From positions 53,176 to 117,175 of the forward strand of contig VXMF01000004.1 in NCBI GenBank assembly GCA_009841225.1: a stretch of 64,000 bases of DNA, given 5' to 3'. This document shows positions 38,923 through 47,802 of this stretch, one piece after another. A model generated the notes under the pieces. That model made no database searches. It had not been told where the DNA came from and was given only the letters and a program-made list of their open reading frames with translations. Within the stretch, counting starts at the first letter, position 1; each line of letters starts with the position of its first letter. Position numbers and translations under genes: made by a program. This stretch comes from Terriglobia bacterium (GTDB lineage: Bacteria > Acidobacteriota > Terriglobia > Bryobacterales > UBA6623).

Positions 38923-41409
38923 ATGCCCCGAACCCAGCGAATCCTCACCGCGGGCGCTGCCCGCCTGTGCCTTCTCGCCGTCATCCTCGTCGCCGGCCAA
39001 ATCGCGCCCGCCCCCGGGCGGCCGGTGGAAATCTCCCAGGCCGGTGAACACGCAGACTGGCCGGCGGCAGCGTTCGCACCCAGCGGCGACCTGTGGGTCG
39101 CGTGGACTGCCTATGACGGCAAAGGCGCAGACCAAGTCAAGGCTCGGCGACGCACCGGCAGCGAGTGGCGTGACGTCGTGACGGTAAGCCCGAGAGCGGG
39201 CGACTTCCTCAAGGCCTCGATCGCGATCCAGCCTGACGGAAGGGTCTGGATCGCTTGGTCAGCGCAAGTCGACGGCAACTTCGACGTGTACGCGCGAAGC
39301 TGGCACGACGGCCGGTGGGACCCGATGGCACGGCTGACGTCCGATCCCCAGCCGGACATCCATCACAGCCTGCAGGCGGCCTCGAACGGCAAGCTCCACC
39401 TGGTGTGGCAGTCGTTCCGCACAGGAGACGCCAATGTCTACCTCAAGACCCTTGACGGCAGCCGCTGGTCCGCCCCGATAGCCATCACAACGCACGAGGC
39501 CAACGATTGGGAGCCCTCAACTGCGCTTGACGAGCAAGACCGCCTCTACGTGGTTTACGACAGCTATCGCCACGGCGACTACGACGTCATGTTGCGCGTG
39601 CTCGACGGCTCCGAACTATCGCAGGAGTACCCGATCGCGGATTCCCCCGACTTCGAGGCGCGTGCCAGCGTGGCTATTGACCGTGACGGCCGGGCGTGGA
39701 TCGCATGGGACGACCAAGGACCGAACTGGGCCATGGACATGCCCGCTTGGAATCGCGCAAGCGAGAGAGGCGACTGGGGAGAGCCAGCTCCGTGGAGCGT
39801 GGAAGGCTCGGTCGGTCGCCTGGTGAGCCTGCGCTACACCCAGAAGATCGGCGTGGCCGTGTTCGCGGGTGGGCAGCGCTGGACACCCACTGGCTCGATC
39901 GAAGGCGCGATGAGCGACGAGTTCGCGCTCTCGTACGAGATTCCGCAGATCACGATCGACCCGTCAGGCACGCCCCGCCTGTTCCTGCGCCGATGGGTGC
40001 CGTACAACAACGGGTCCAGCATGAAGGAACGGCCGGGCGCCTGGAACGTCCACGCCATGACCTACAGCGGCGATACGTGGTCCTCCCCGGTGATGCTGGA
40101 AAACAGCTCCGGCAGCAACGACCAGCGCGTGGCCGTGGCGACCAGCGCAGAGGGCAGGACTTGGGTCGCATACCCCTCCGACGACCGCTGGTCGCCTGGC
40201 GGACCGGTCACTTCGCACGCGGGCAGAACATTGGGAAAGATCCGCGTGATGCCGATCGACCGGCAGGAGCCCTCGATTCCAGCACTGGATCGGATGGCCG
40301 ATTCCCCTCGCGGGCGTCCGTACGCGAGCACTGCCTGGACGGATCGACGCCATTCCATCGCAGCAGGGGAGAAGCGCTACTCGCTGTATTGGGGAGACCT
40401 GCACCGTCACACGGAGATCAGCGCGGACGGCGGATTCGACGGCACTTTGTGGGACATGTACCGCTACGCTCTGGACGCGACCGAGCTCGACTTCATCGCG
40501 TCCACCGATCACTTCTACGGCGCTGGCGGCGAGCTCGGGTTCGACGATGCACGCGGCTACGACTGGTGGCGAACGCAGAAGCTGGCGGATGCCTTCCATG
40601 TCCGTGGAAGATTCGCCCCACTATTCGGCTACGAGCGCTCGATTCGATGGCCGTACGGCCACCGCAACATCATCAACCTTCACCGTGGGACCACGGCTAT
40701 CGGACGCACTGTCCCACGCGATCTTGAAAACCCCGACTCTCCGAGGCAGCCGGACGAGCTGCGCATTTGGGAGAAGTTGCGCGGCCAGGACGCGATCACG
40801 ATCCCGCACACCATCGCTGCGGGCGGCGGCACCGACTTCTCTTTCAACGACCCGGCGCTGGAACCATTGCTCGAAATCTACCAGGGCTGCCGCATGAGCT
40901 ACGAAGCCGCCGGATCCCCGCGAGTCAACTCCAACGAGCGCTTCGCGGACGGCTTTGCCCGCAGCGCTCTGGGCAAGGGCTACAAGATCGGCTTTATCGC
41001 CTCGTCAGACCATCGCTCCACGCACATCTCCTACGCGGCCGTCTACGCAGAAGAGCGCTCCCGCGAGGGGATCTTCCGCGCTTTGCAGCAACGCCACGCC
41101 TATGCGGCAACAGACAATATCGTGCTCGATGTCAGGGTCGGAGAGGCCATCATGGGCGACGCCACCGTGACACGAGACAAGCCCGTCGTGAGGGTGGCCG
41201 TGCGCGGAACTGGACCGATCAACAACATCCAAATCATCAAGGACAACGCCTATGTGTACTCGGCCAATCCCGGCCAGCGGATAGCGGCGTTCAGCTTCCG
41301 CGATGCGGACGCAGTTCCGGGTGAGAGCTACTACTATGTCAGGGTCCAACAGGAGGACGGCCAAATGGCGTGGGCCTCGCCGATCTGGGTGGAATACCAA
41401 CCTCATTAA
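38923..41409 (+). CDS. Exported beta-propeller plus PHP-type (DUF3604-like) metallohydrolase
   Basis: 828 residues from ATG 38923, chosen because it begins a signal peptide (ARLCLLAVILVAGQIAPAPG); the frame is open to 38785 but that stretch is not protein-like. Residues ~30-480 hold repeated W-x-AW/VAW blades (LWVAWTAYDG, VWIAWSAQ, AWIAWDDQG) of a beta-propeller. The C-terminal ~300 residues resemble DUF3604/PHP hydrolases: LYWGDLHRHTEISADGG, FIASTDHFY, ITIPHTIA and FIASSDHRSTH provide metal-binding His/Asp. Substrate unknown. An exported phosphoesterase or glycan-active hydrolase is plausible. Confidence 0.72.
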   Translation: MPRTQRILTAGAARLCLLAVILVAGQIAPAPGRPVEISQAGEHADWPAAAFAPSGDLWVAWTAYDGKGADQVKARRRTGSEWRDVVTVSPRAGDFLKASIAIQPDGRVWIAWSAQVDGNFDVYARSWHDGRWDPMARLTSDPQPDIHHSLQAASNGKLHLVWQSFRTGDANVYLKTLDGSRWSAPIAITTHEANDWEPSTALDEQDRLYVVYDSYRHGDYDVMLRVLDGSELSQEYPIADSPDFEARASVAIDRDGRAWIAWDDQGPNWAMDMPAWNRASERGDWGEPAPWSVEGSVGRLVSLRYTQKIGVAVFAGGQRWTPTGSIEGAMSDEFALSYEIPQITIDPSGTPRLFLRRWVPYNNGSSMKERPGAWNVHAMTYSGDTWSSPVMLENSSGSNDQRVAVATSAEGRTWVAYPSDDRWSPGGPVTSHAGRTLGKIRVMPIDRQEPSIPALDRMADSPRGRPYASTAWTDRRHSIAAGEKRYSLYWGDLHRHTEISADGGFDGTLWDMYRYALDATELDFIASTDHFYGAGGELGFDDARGYDWWRTQKLADAFHVRGRFAPLFGYERSIRWPYGHRNIINLHRGTTAIGRTVPRDLENPDSPRQPDELRIWEKLRGQDAITIPHTIAAGGGTDFSFNDPALEPLLEIYQGCRMSYEAAGSPRVNSNERFADGFARSALGKGYKIGFIASSDHRSTHISYAAVYAEERSREGIFRALQQRHAYAATDNIVLDVRVGEAIMGDATVTRDKPVVRVAVRGTGPINNIQIIKDNAYVYSANPGQRIAAFSFRDADAVPGESYYYVRVQQEDGQMAWASPIWVEYQPH

Positions 41410-41474
41410 CGATCAATGGTCGCGACGGGTCTCGGCGAACACAAACACGAGATCCCGTGGCTGGACACCTGTCA

Positions 41475-41499
41475 CTTGCGGCTTGCCTTCCGCCGCAAG
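41475..41499 (+). terminator. Terminator-like hairpin
   Basis: Perfect 8-bp stem CTTGCGGC / GCCGCAAG with a 9-nt loop, 65 nt after the stop of the PHP-type gene and ahead of the DUF4143 gene. There is no T-tract, so it is only a candidate. Confidence 0.4.
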
Positions 41500-41562
41500 A
41501 ACACGCCCGAAGAGTCACACCAGCTAAGCTCCTAAGAGTCCGAGCCAGAATTAATCATGAAA

Positions 41563-41584
41563 AATACTATCTTCTATGAGTATT
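41563..41584. promoter_or_regulatory. AT-rich inverted repeat at the DUF4143 ATPase start
   Basis: AATACT (41563-41568) and AGTATT (41579-41584) flank a 10-nt loop that contains the first ATG. The stretch 41550-41600 is far AT-richer than its neighbours. Compare the palindrome before the second DUF4143 gene (50900-50916), which has a GTATTC/GAATAC core. Confidence 0.4.
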
Positions 41585-42751
41585 ATCATGGAAGTAATGC
41601 CGGACAGCCTGATCCCTCGAACAGCAAGCAAATCGGTCGAGCGGGCACTTGCGCGCTCCCCGGTCGTCGCTATCATTGGGCCGCGCCAGTGCGGCAAGAC
41701 GACCCTGGCCCGGCAACTAGTATCGACAGATTCGGCCAACTACTTCGACCTCGAAGATCCCGTCAGCTTGGCTAGGCTCGACCAGCCGCTGACTGCACTT
41801 CGAGAACTCGCCGGCATCGTCATCATCGACGAAGTGCAGCACCGGCCCGATCTGTTTCCGGTTCTGCGCGTGCTGGTCGATCGCGATCACAACCCGTCGC
41901 GGTTTCTCGTGCTCGGCAGCGCAGGGCCCAGTCTGTTGCGCCAGAGCTCCGAGTCTTTGGCGGGACGCATTGAGTACATCGAGCTGACGGGCTTCCAACT
42001 CTCCGAGGTCGGTGCCGCGCGGATGCCGCGGCTCTGGACCCGGGGCGGGTTCCCGCGGTCGTTTCTCGCCGATACTGACGCCGACAGCCTAGCTTGGCGA
42101 AAGGCATTCATCCGAGCGTTCGTGGAACGCGACATGCCGCAATTCAGCGCTCAACTCGGCACCCCGGCGCTGCACCGGTTCCTAGCCATGCTCGCGCACT
42201 ACCACGGACAGATCCTCAATGTCGCCGAGCTGGCGACGGCCCTCAACGTGGCCCAAGCGACCGTGCGGCGATACCTAGAACTGCTCGAGCAGCTCTTCCT
42301 GATTCGGCAGCTGCCCCCATGGCACGAGAACCTGCGCAAGCGGCAGGTCAAGCGCCCCAAGATCTACATCAGGGACGTTGGACTCTACCACCATCTGATC
42401 GGCGTCACAACGATGGACGCCTTGCAAGTCCACCCTCGCATCGGAGCTTCATGGGAAGGCTTCGTCCTAGAAAAGGTAATCGCAGAGGCTTCTCCAGACC
42501 ATGCCTATTGTTGGAGGACTCACAACGGTGCCGAACTCGATCTGTTCTTGCTGATAAAGGACCAGCGAATCGGCGTTGAGATCAAGCGTGTCGACGCTCC
42601 GCGCCGAACCCGCTCGATGACTATCGTCGTGAACGACCTCCGGCTGGACGCGCTCTACGTTGTCTACCCGGGAGAACTGCGATATGACATCGACGACACC
42701 ATCAGCGCAATGCCAGCGGGAGTCCCCTTCTCAATATCGGGTGCCGGATAG
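41576..42751 (+). CDS. AAA_14/DUF4143 ATPase
   Basis: 391 residues. The N-terminal AAA_14 ATPase has the Walker A GPRQCGKTT, Walker B VIIDEVQHRPDL, and FLVLGSAGPSLL as sensor region. The C-terminal DUF4143 begins near ALHRFLAMLAHYHGQILNVAELATALNV, a winged-helix-like segment, and ends with a nuclease-like fold pattern, AYCWRTHNGAELDLFL and VGVEIKR-type strand (IGVEIKRVD). The whole family has no settled function. Solitary copies are common and often horizontally acquired. In-frame ATGs at 41588 and 41597 are alternative starts. A related paralogue is at 50928-52157. Confidence 0.85.
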   Translation: MSIIMEVMPDSLIPRTASKSVERALARSPVVAIIGPRQCGKTTLARQLVSTDSANYFDLEDPVSLARLDQPLTALRELAGIVIIDEVQHRPDLFPVLRVLVDRDHNPSRFLVLGSAGPSLLRQSSESLAGRIEYIELTGFQLSEVGAARMPRLWTRGGFPRSFLADTDADSLAWRKAFIRAFVERDMPQFSAQLGTPALHRFLAMLAHYHGQILNVAELATALNVAQATVRRYLELLEQLFLIRQLPPWHENLRKRQVKRPKIYIRDVGLYHHLIGVTTMDALQVHPRIGASWEGFVLEKVIAEASPDHAYCWRTHNGAELDLFLLIKDQRIGVEIKRVDAPRRTRSMTIVVNDLRLDALYVVYPGELRYDIDDTISAMPAGVPFSISGAG

Positions 42752-43091
42752 CCCCCCTCCGATCCGGCCGCGGCGCGACCCGACGAATAGCGGAGAGTAT
42801 GACCAGACCCGGCGTACCGACAGGCATCGGCCGTCGGAGAAGCTTCGCTAGCGCCTCAGCCGCTGCGCCGACAAGACCACCCCGACATGAGTCGCGCGGG
42901 TTGCAGACTTCGCCGCGCCGAAGAGCTTCAGCGTATGCCGAACGCTCGGCACCGTCAGCACCCCGAAGACTCCGGCGACGCTCCTTGCATGGCACGGAGC
43001 GTGTCCACATCAAGGGCCTGTAGCCACGCACTGACTGCCTGACGGGCTAGACTGGGACGGCCCGCTCTCAGTGAGCCAAGGTTGACCCACC
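42752..43091. other. Intergenic region
   Basis: 340 bases between the DUF4143 ATPase and the flavodoxin gene. Reading frames on both strands are Arg/Ala/Gly-rich and look like shadow frames. I see no repeat, RNA or promoter I can defend. Confidence 0.35.
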
Positions 43092-43664
43092 ATGAGATTC
43101 AACACCCCGATCTGCACACTTGCGTTGGGCTTTGCAGCGGTTTGCGCCGCAGGCCAAGACGTCGCCGTGCTGGTGGCCTATCACTCGCAGACTGGCAACA
43201 CCGAGACGATGGCCAAGGCGCTGGCCGAGGGCGCCACGAGCAACGGCGCCGTGGCCGTTGTCAAGAAAATCGGCGACGTCACGCAGTCGGATTTGGAGCA
43301 GGCCGACGGGGTAGCGCTGGGATCGCCGGTACACATGGGAGATGTCGCGGTCCCGATCCGCGAGGCCTTGGTGGACTGGGCCTACGGCTTCGGGTTCTGG
43401 CGGAGCAAGGGGCTCGCCAACAAGGCCTGCGCAGTCTTCGCCACGGGCGGTGCACCATCGAATGGCAAGGAATTCACGATGCTCAGCATGGCCCTCGGGA
43501 TGCTGCAGTACGGCATGGTGCTCGTAACGCCCCACGGTGGACTGGGCGCTTCGGCCACCACCGGCATCCCCGAGCATGAGAAGGGCGTTGGAGAGCACGA
43601 ACTTAAGGAAGCCCGTGAACTTGGCGCTCGCCTGGCGGAGGTCGCGCGCCGACTCAAGGATTGA
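43092..43664 (+). CDS. Exported flavodoxin / WrbA-like protein
   Basis: 190 residues. The N-terminus MRFNTPICTLALGFAAVCAAGQ looks like a Sec-type signal peptide. The mature part begins with a flavodoxin fold: VAVLVAYHSQTGNTETMAKAL, where SQTGNTE is the FMN phosphate loop, then DGVALGSPVHMGDVAVPI and KACAVFATGGAPSNGKEF. WrbA-type quinone reductases share this layout. An exported flavodoxin is unusual, because FMN is normally loaded in the cytoplasm and folded export uses Tat, yet no twin arginine is present. Either FMN is acquired outside or the N-terminal segment is retained. The gene is followed by a convergent PanE-like gene 5 nt away. Confidence 0.72.
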   Translation: MRFNTPICTLALGFAAVCAAGQDVAVLVAYHSQTGNTETMAKALAEGATSNGAVAVVKKIGDVTQSDLEQADGVALGSPVHMGDVAVPIREALVDWAYGFGFWRSKGLANKACAVFATGGAPSNGKEFTMLSMALGMLQYGMVLVTPHGGLGASATTGIPEHEKGVGEHELKEARELGARLAEVARRLKD

Positions 43665-43669
43665 CTTGT

Positions 43670-44635
43670 TCAGCTGCCGGACCGCGGACCGACGCTTTCG
43701 TACGCAAGCCTCCCCCTAGCGCGCAACTCGCCCGGCAGTAGTGCCCCGTAGAGTGCATCCAAGACCGGCGTCGCGACATCGAGGTCTCGTCCGTAACGAC
43801 AGACCGCGCCAAGCTGTTCGTTGAGCTCAGACGTTTCGCCGCGCTCAAGGTCACGCTGCATTGAGGCGGTCGTTTCTGGCCGCAGGCGCTCGTAGCGACC
43901 GATCTGAGGTGCGACGAAACCGTCAGGGATCTGGGCACCGTGCGCCCTCCCGACCGCCGCGATCTCCTCCCCCGCGGCTAACAGGAGCCCACGCGTCTCC
44001 GGCACGCCCAGCACGACGCCCAGCGGAGCGCGCGCCACGGCACCTACCGAACCCATCGAGCAGACCATCAACAACTTCATCCACATCGCCGTCCAGATGT
44101 CGTCGGACGCATCGAAAGACATCCCCGGCACGCCCTCAAGTACATTGACGACCCGGGCTACCCGCTCCGAATGCCCCCCTTCCAACTCTCCGCAGCTAAT
44201 GGACGGGTGAAGTCCGAAATGCTGGATCTCGCCAGTCGCTACGCGCTCGGCAAAGATTCGGCTCAGGCCGCCCATGACTGATCGCTCCCCCAGCACGCTG
44301 CGGAGAATCGCGGGCGCGTCAACTCCGTTTTGCAGCGGTATGGCCACGCTGGAGGGACCCAGCAGCGGGCGCGCGGCCTCGGCGGCTGTGCGCACATGTT
44401 CCACCTTGCACGCGAAAAACAGCGCGTCAGGCGAGGGGGCATCGCTTCCGGCCACAATCACATCCGGGTGTGGCAGGTGGACATCCCCTTGGGGACTCCG
44501 CACGCGCAGACCCTTGGCACGGACGATTTGGGCACTCTCCTCCCGCAGCAGGAATGAGACGTCCACGCCAGCCGTTGCCATGCGAGCCCCGAAATAGCCC
44601 CCAACGGCTCCGGCGCCAACCATTACGATCTTCAC
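43670..44635 (-). CDS. Ketopantoate reductase-like (ApbA/PanE) protein
   Basis: 321 residues. The N-terminal Rossmann domain starts KIVMVGAGAVGGYFGARMA, followed by FFACKVEHV (the conserved Lys of the K-x-x-x motif), IPLQNGVDAPAIL and the C-terminal ApbA_C helical domain (DDIWTAMWMKLLMVCSMGSVGAVARAPLG, with the Lys and Asn/Ser positions that bind substrate). PanE reduces 2-dehydropantoate to pantoate with NADPH for coenzyme A synthesis, but many family members act on other 2-oxo acids, so I do not assign panE. It is monocistronic and convergent with the flavodoxin gene. Confidence 0.78.
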   Translation of the reverse strand: MKIVMVGAGAVGGYFGARMATAGVDVSFLLREESAQIVRAKGLRVRSPQGDVHLPHPDVIVAGSDAPSPDALFFACKVEHVRTAAEAARPLLGPSSVAIPLQNGVDAPAILRSVLGERSVMGGLSRIFAERVATGEIQHFGLHPSISCGELEGGHSERVARVVNVLEGVPGMSFDASDDIWTAMWMKLLMVCSMGSVGAVARAPLGVVLGVPETRGLLLAAGEEIAAVGRAHGAQIPDGFVAPQIGRYERLRPETTASMQRDLERGETSELNEQLGAVCRYGRDLDVATPVLDALYGALLPGELRARGRLAYESVGPRSGS

Positions 44636-44779
44636 GGCTCAATGATCCCAGAATCAGGAGGCCGGTCGCGCCCGCGATGGGCGGGAGCTTTCCGCGTTGC
44701 GAAACGGCTCAGCGGCCCAACCTCCGCAGCCCGGTAGCCTGTTTGCGTCACTTGATTGGGCCTGCGGGGACACCAACCG

Positions 44780-45124
44780 CTAGCTGCTTGGACCGTCGGG
44801 CAAGTGGGCCTCCGGCAAGGCATCCGGGTCCAACGAGTCTTGGTGGATCCAAGCGGACTTGCGGTACGCCTCCCGGCGGTGCAGCACCCGTAGAATCCGC
44901 ACTATGCCAGCTTCCCGGTGGAACCGAACGCGCCATTCGCCAACCCTGAGCCGAAAATAGGGCTGCTCGCCTCCTTGCAGCCGTTTCACATCTCCGGATT
45001 CATCTTGAACGAGTCGCGCCACGGCACGTCGGATTCGATCAGAATCTCGCGTTGTTAGCTTCGCAAGGTCGGACTTCGCCTTCGAGCTCCACTCGACCCC
45101 CAGAGTGGAATCGAGATCAATCAA
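44780..45124 (-). CDS. RelE/ParE-family toxin
   Basis: 114 residues if started at TTG 45124, which overlaps the antitoxin stop by 8 nt, the usual arrangement for such pairs. The sequence has the RelE/ParE shape: VEWSSKAKSDLAKLTTRDSDRIRRAVARL, then QPYFRLRVGEWRVRF and ILRVLHRREAYRK, where the Arg/Tyr-rich C-terminal strand bears the RNase surface of RelE-type mRNA interferases. The last ~18 residues (after SAWIH) extend beyond the typical end. It likely cleaves mRNA on the ribosome or acts on gyrase; the two subtypes cannot be told apart here. Confidence 0.75.
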   Translation of the reverse strand: MIDLDSTLGVEWSSKAKSDLAKLTTRDSDRIRRAVARLVQDESGDVKRLQGGEQPYFRLRVGEWRVRFHREAGIVRILRVLHRREAYRKSAWIHQDSLDPDALPEAHLPDGPSS

Positions 45125-45383
45125 GGCCGAGTTCCCGCATCACCTGTTCATGGGGAATGCCTTTTCCGCCGTTCTGCTTGAGCCATTCCTCTGCCTCGGC
45201 CACCGCCAGTCTCTCCTCTTCCGTTTCCGGCTCGTCATCCCACGGGGCGTTGCGAAGAACGGCCCCTAGGCGATCGGGATACGTGGCCAGAAACTCTTTC
45301 AACCCGACAAGTTCGTCCTCGGTCATGCGGTCGATCTCCTCATGAAGCGCCGCCCGAATCTCAGCCATCTGCGCTTGTGTCAT
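45117..45383 (-). CDS. Antitoxin partner of the RelE-type toxin
   Basis: 88 residues from ATG 45383, chosen over an in-frame start at 45461 because GGAGGGGA lies just upstream. The acidic C-terminal half (EEERLAVAEAEEWLKQNGGKGIPHEQVMRELGLD) is typical of toxin-neutralising tails, and the IPHEQVMRELGL ending recalls RelB/Phd-like antitoxins of RelE systems. The N-terminal half is helical. It should bind the toxin and repress the shared promoter. The stop overlaps the toxin start. Confidence 0.7.
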   Translation of the reverse strand: MTQAQMAEIRAALHEEIDRMTEDELVGLKEFLATYPDRLGAVLRNAPWDDEPETEEERLAVAEAEEWLKQNGGKGIPHEQVMRELGLD

Positions 45384-45676
45384 CTGTCTCCCCTCCGACG
45401 TGATCGCTGACCTTCGGGCATGACGTTTGATGGACTCTGCACGTCGCTTCATGGTCGTCATCGATTGATCCGCCTAGTCGCATGCTATCAATTGCCATCC
45501 CGGTGCGCGCTCTGACCTTGGGCCGTCGCGAGCCAAGTGAGCGAACCGCACCCACCCACGCGCCGAGTGGCCAGTGTTCCACATCGATAACATCCATGGG
45601 CAAGGGACGTGGGTTCCCGGTCGCGAGTACCGCAACCAATTGTGACGGGTATACTTAAGGACAGACGCCTCCGTGC
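45384..45676. other. Intergenic region upstream of tRNA-Gln
   Basis: About 290 bases. It should hold the antitoxin promoter on the minus strand and the tRNA promoter on plus; TATACT at 45650-45655, about 22 nt before the tRNA, is a fair -10 box, but no matching -35 box is clear. Confidence 0.35.
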
Positions 45677-45750
45677 TGGGAGGTGGTGTAACGGTAACAC
45701 GGCAGACTCTGGATCTGTTTATCGGGGTTCGAATCCCTGCCTCCCAGCCA
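45677..45750 (+). tRNA. tRNA-Gln (CTG)
   Basis: Complete cloverleaf: acceptor TGGGAGG/CCTCCCA, D-arm GTGTAACGGTAACAC, anticodon stem GCAGA/TCTGT with loop CTCTGGA (anticodon CTG, decoding CAG), T-loop TTCGAAT and a genomically encoded CCA. Discriminator base G. Confidence 0.93.
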
Positions 45751-45814
45751 ACTCGTCCAAGCCGGGGACATACCGTATCCCCCCTGAAGAGTACGGCGTG
45801 GATGGCGAAGGGTC

Positions 45815-47596
45815 TCAGCGCGGCTCCGTGACGGTCAGCACCGCGTCGATCTCGGGTTTTTCTAGCGTCTGGACGGCGCCGCTCGGCCAGGTGATCTCGA
45901 CCGCGCTCACGCCGGCACTCGTGCCGAGTCCGAAATGCACGCGGCTGTCCGACGAGCTGGCGTAACCGACCGCCGTGGTCGCTTGGTTGTATTGGATTCG
46001 TCCGGACCTTTCGACCAGCCGCACCCGTGCTCCGATGCCATCGCGGTTGCTCGCCGCTCCCACCAACTCTAGAGCCAGCCAGTGCCCTCCCCCGGACTCG
46101 TTGAATAGGACTCGTGCATTCGTGCCGATCGCCGAAACAGCGACATCCACGCGCCCGTCATTGTCCAGGTCTCCAAACGCGGCCCCCCTGTGGGCCGCCG
46201 ATTCCTGCATGGCTGGACCCGCCTGCGGCCCGACATCCCTATAGGTGCCATCACCCAGGTTCTGAAACAGCGCGTTAGGCAGCCGATACGCGACGCTGCG
46301 GTACAGTTCTACGTTCTCGCTGACGTGGGCATTGGCGCTGAAGATGTCCTTGTCGCCATCGTTGTCAAAGTCGAACGCGCCGACGCTCCAGCCGGACATC
46401 GTGAAGGATTCAAGCCCAATCTTGCTCGGATACGTCGCATCCACAAACCCGCCGCCGCGGTTGAGAAACAGCGGAAACGTCTCGTTGGTCAGGGCCGTGA
46501 CCGTGACGTCCGGCGAGCCGTCGCCGCTCAAGTCACGGAAGTCCAAGCCCATGCTGGAGACCGGGATGCCATCGCCGGTGAACGCCACTCCCGCTTGGAC
46601 CCCGACCTCCTCAAAGCGTTCCCCGCCTACATTGCGGAACAGGAAGTTTCGCACCGAATCGTTGGTCACGAAGACATCTTGGAAGCCATCGCCGTCGTAG
46701 TCGGCTGCGGCCGCGCTCATTCCCTTGCCGACGTGCGCCGAGATCCCGGCAGCTCCGCTCACGTCCTCGAAGGTGCCGTCCCCGTTGTTCCGATATAGGA
46801 CATTCGGCAGGCCTTGGTAGTGGGCTGGAGAACAGGAAAGCCGACGTCCCGGGTCACCACACACGCGATTGTTGTCCCAGGTCCAGTCCAGGTAGTTGAC
46901 CACGAACAAGTCGAGGTGGCCGTCGTTGTCGTAGTCGAGCCAGGCAGCCGCCACGGACCATGGCTTCGCCGGCGGACGACCTGTTCCGACTCCAGCGCTT
47001 TCCGTCACGTCCTCAAAGCGGCAGGAGCCGAGATTGCGGTACAAGACGTTTCGGTTCACGCCCGCCACATACAGGTCGGTCTGACCGTCGTTGTCATAGT
47101 CTGCGGTCGCAGCACCCATGCTGTACCCACTGCCGGCGACACCGGCGCCCTGCGTGACATCCTCGAACGCGCGGTTTCCCAGATTGCGATAGAGCCGGTT
47201 GTGGAACGATGGGTCGGACTTCGCCAAGTCCGGGAAGCGCGCGCCGTTCGTGAAGTAAACGTCCAGAAGGCCATCGGAGTCGCAATCGAGAAGGGCGACT
47301 CCCCCCAACGTCGAATCCGGCATCGGCTTGTCGTCGGTTGTGCCGTTGTTGAGCACGAAGTCGATGCCGGAAGCAACCGCTTCGAAACGGATCGGCACCG
47401 CTTCCTCAGAAGCGGTCCTGGGCGGCTCGGGCGGTCGGCCGCGCAGCCAGATCCAAGCGCCAACTCCGAGCAGCAACGCGGCCCCGCTCAGAATCGCGAG
47501 CCGCCTTCTGGCGGAAGTCCGTGACTGTGCTTCCGGCGCTTTCGGAGCCGCCCGCCGCACATTGCGGGCCTGTGGACTGCGCTTTTTCTTGCTCAC
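45815..47596 (-). CDS. CRTAC1-family FG-GAP/UnbV protein with N-terminal membrane anchor
   Basis: 593 residues, GTG start at 47596. A basic N-terminal tail (KKKRSPQARNVRRAAPKAPE) precedes a single membrane helix (LAILSGAALLLGVGAWIWL), so it is anchored with the bulk outside. FG-GAP-like blades follow, each with a Ca-binding-like DxDxDGxxD loop (DCDSDGLLDVYF, DYDNDGQTDLYV, DYDGDGFQDVFV, DFDNDGDKDIFS), and the ASPIC/UnbV domain closes the protein (GIGARVRLVERSG ... ITWPSGAVQ). It lies 206 nt downstream of a close relative in the same orientation. Function unknown. Confidence 0.8.
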   Translation of the reverse strand: MSKKKRSPQARNVRRAAPKAPEAQSRTSARRRLAILSGAALLLGVGAWIWLRGRPPEPPRTASEEAVPIRFEAVASGIDFVLNNGTTDDKPMPDSTLGGVALLDCDSDGLLDVYFTNGARFPDLAKSDPSFHNRLYRNLGNRAFEDVTQGAGVAGSGYSMGAATADYDNDGQTDLYVAGVNRNVLYRNLGSCRFEDVTESAGVGTGRPPAKPWSVAAAWLDYDNDGHLDLFVVNYLDWTWDNNRVCGDPGRRLSCSPAHYQGLPNVLYRNNGDGTFEDVSGAAGISAHVGKGMSAAAADYDGDGFQDVFVTNDSVRNFLFRNVGGERFEEVGVQAGVAFTGDGIPVSSMGLDFRDLSGDGSPDVTVTALTNETFPLFLNRGGGFVDATYPSKIGLESFTMSGWSVGAFDFDNDGDKDIFSANAHVSENVELYRSVAYRLPNALFQNLGDGTYRDVGPQAGPAMQESAAHRGAAFGDLDNDGRVDVAVSAIGTNARVLFNESGGGHWLALELVGAASNRDGIGARVRLVERSGRIQYNQATTAVGYASSSDSRVHFGLGTSAGVSAVEITWPSGAVQTLEKPEIDAVLTVTEPR

Positions 47597-47802
47597 GGGT
47601 CACGCTCGCGCCAAAGCGCGCAGTGCACTTACGGAAGGGCGTCCAATCAGCCAAGGACGCGCTGAAGAGCAGGCTCGGATCGCCTGCGAGCGTTGCGCTC
47701 CAATCGCGATCAGTTTATCAGACCCCGCCTGGACCCAAGAGGGTGGGTGCCCAGACCGCCGGTTTGGTTCGGCTGGCGACGCACCCGAGTTCGGAGCGGA
47801 CC

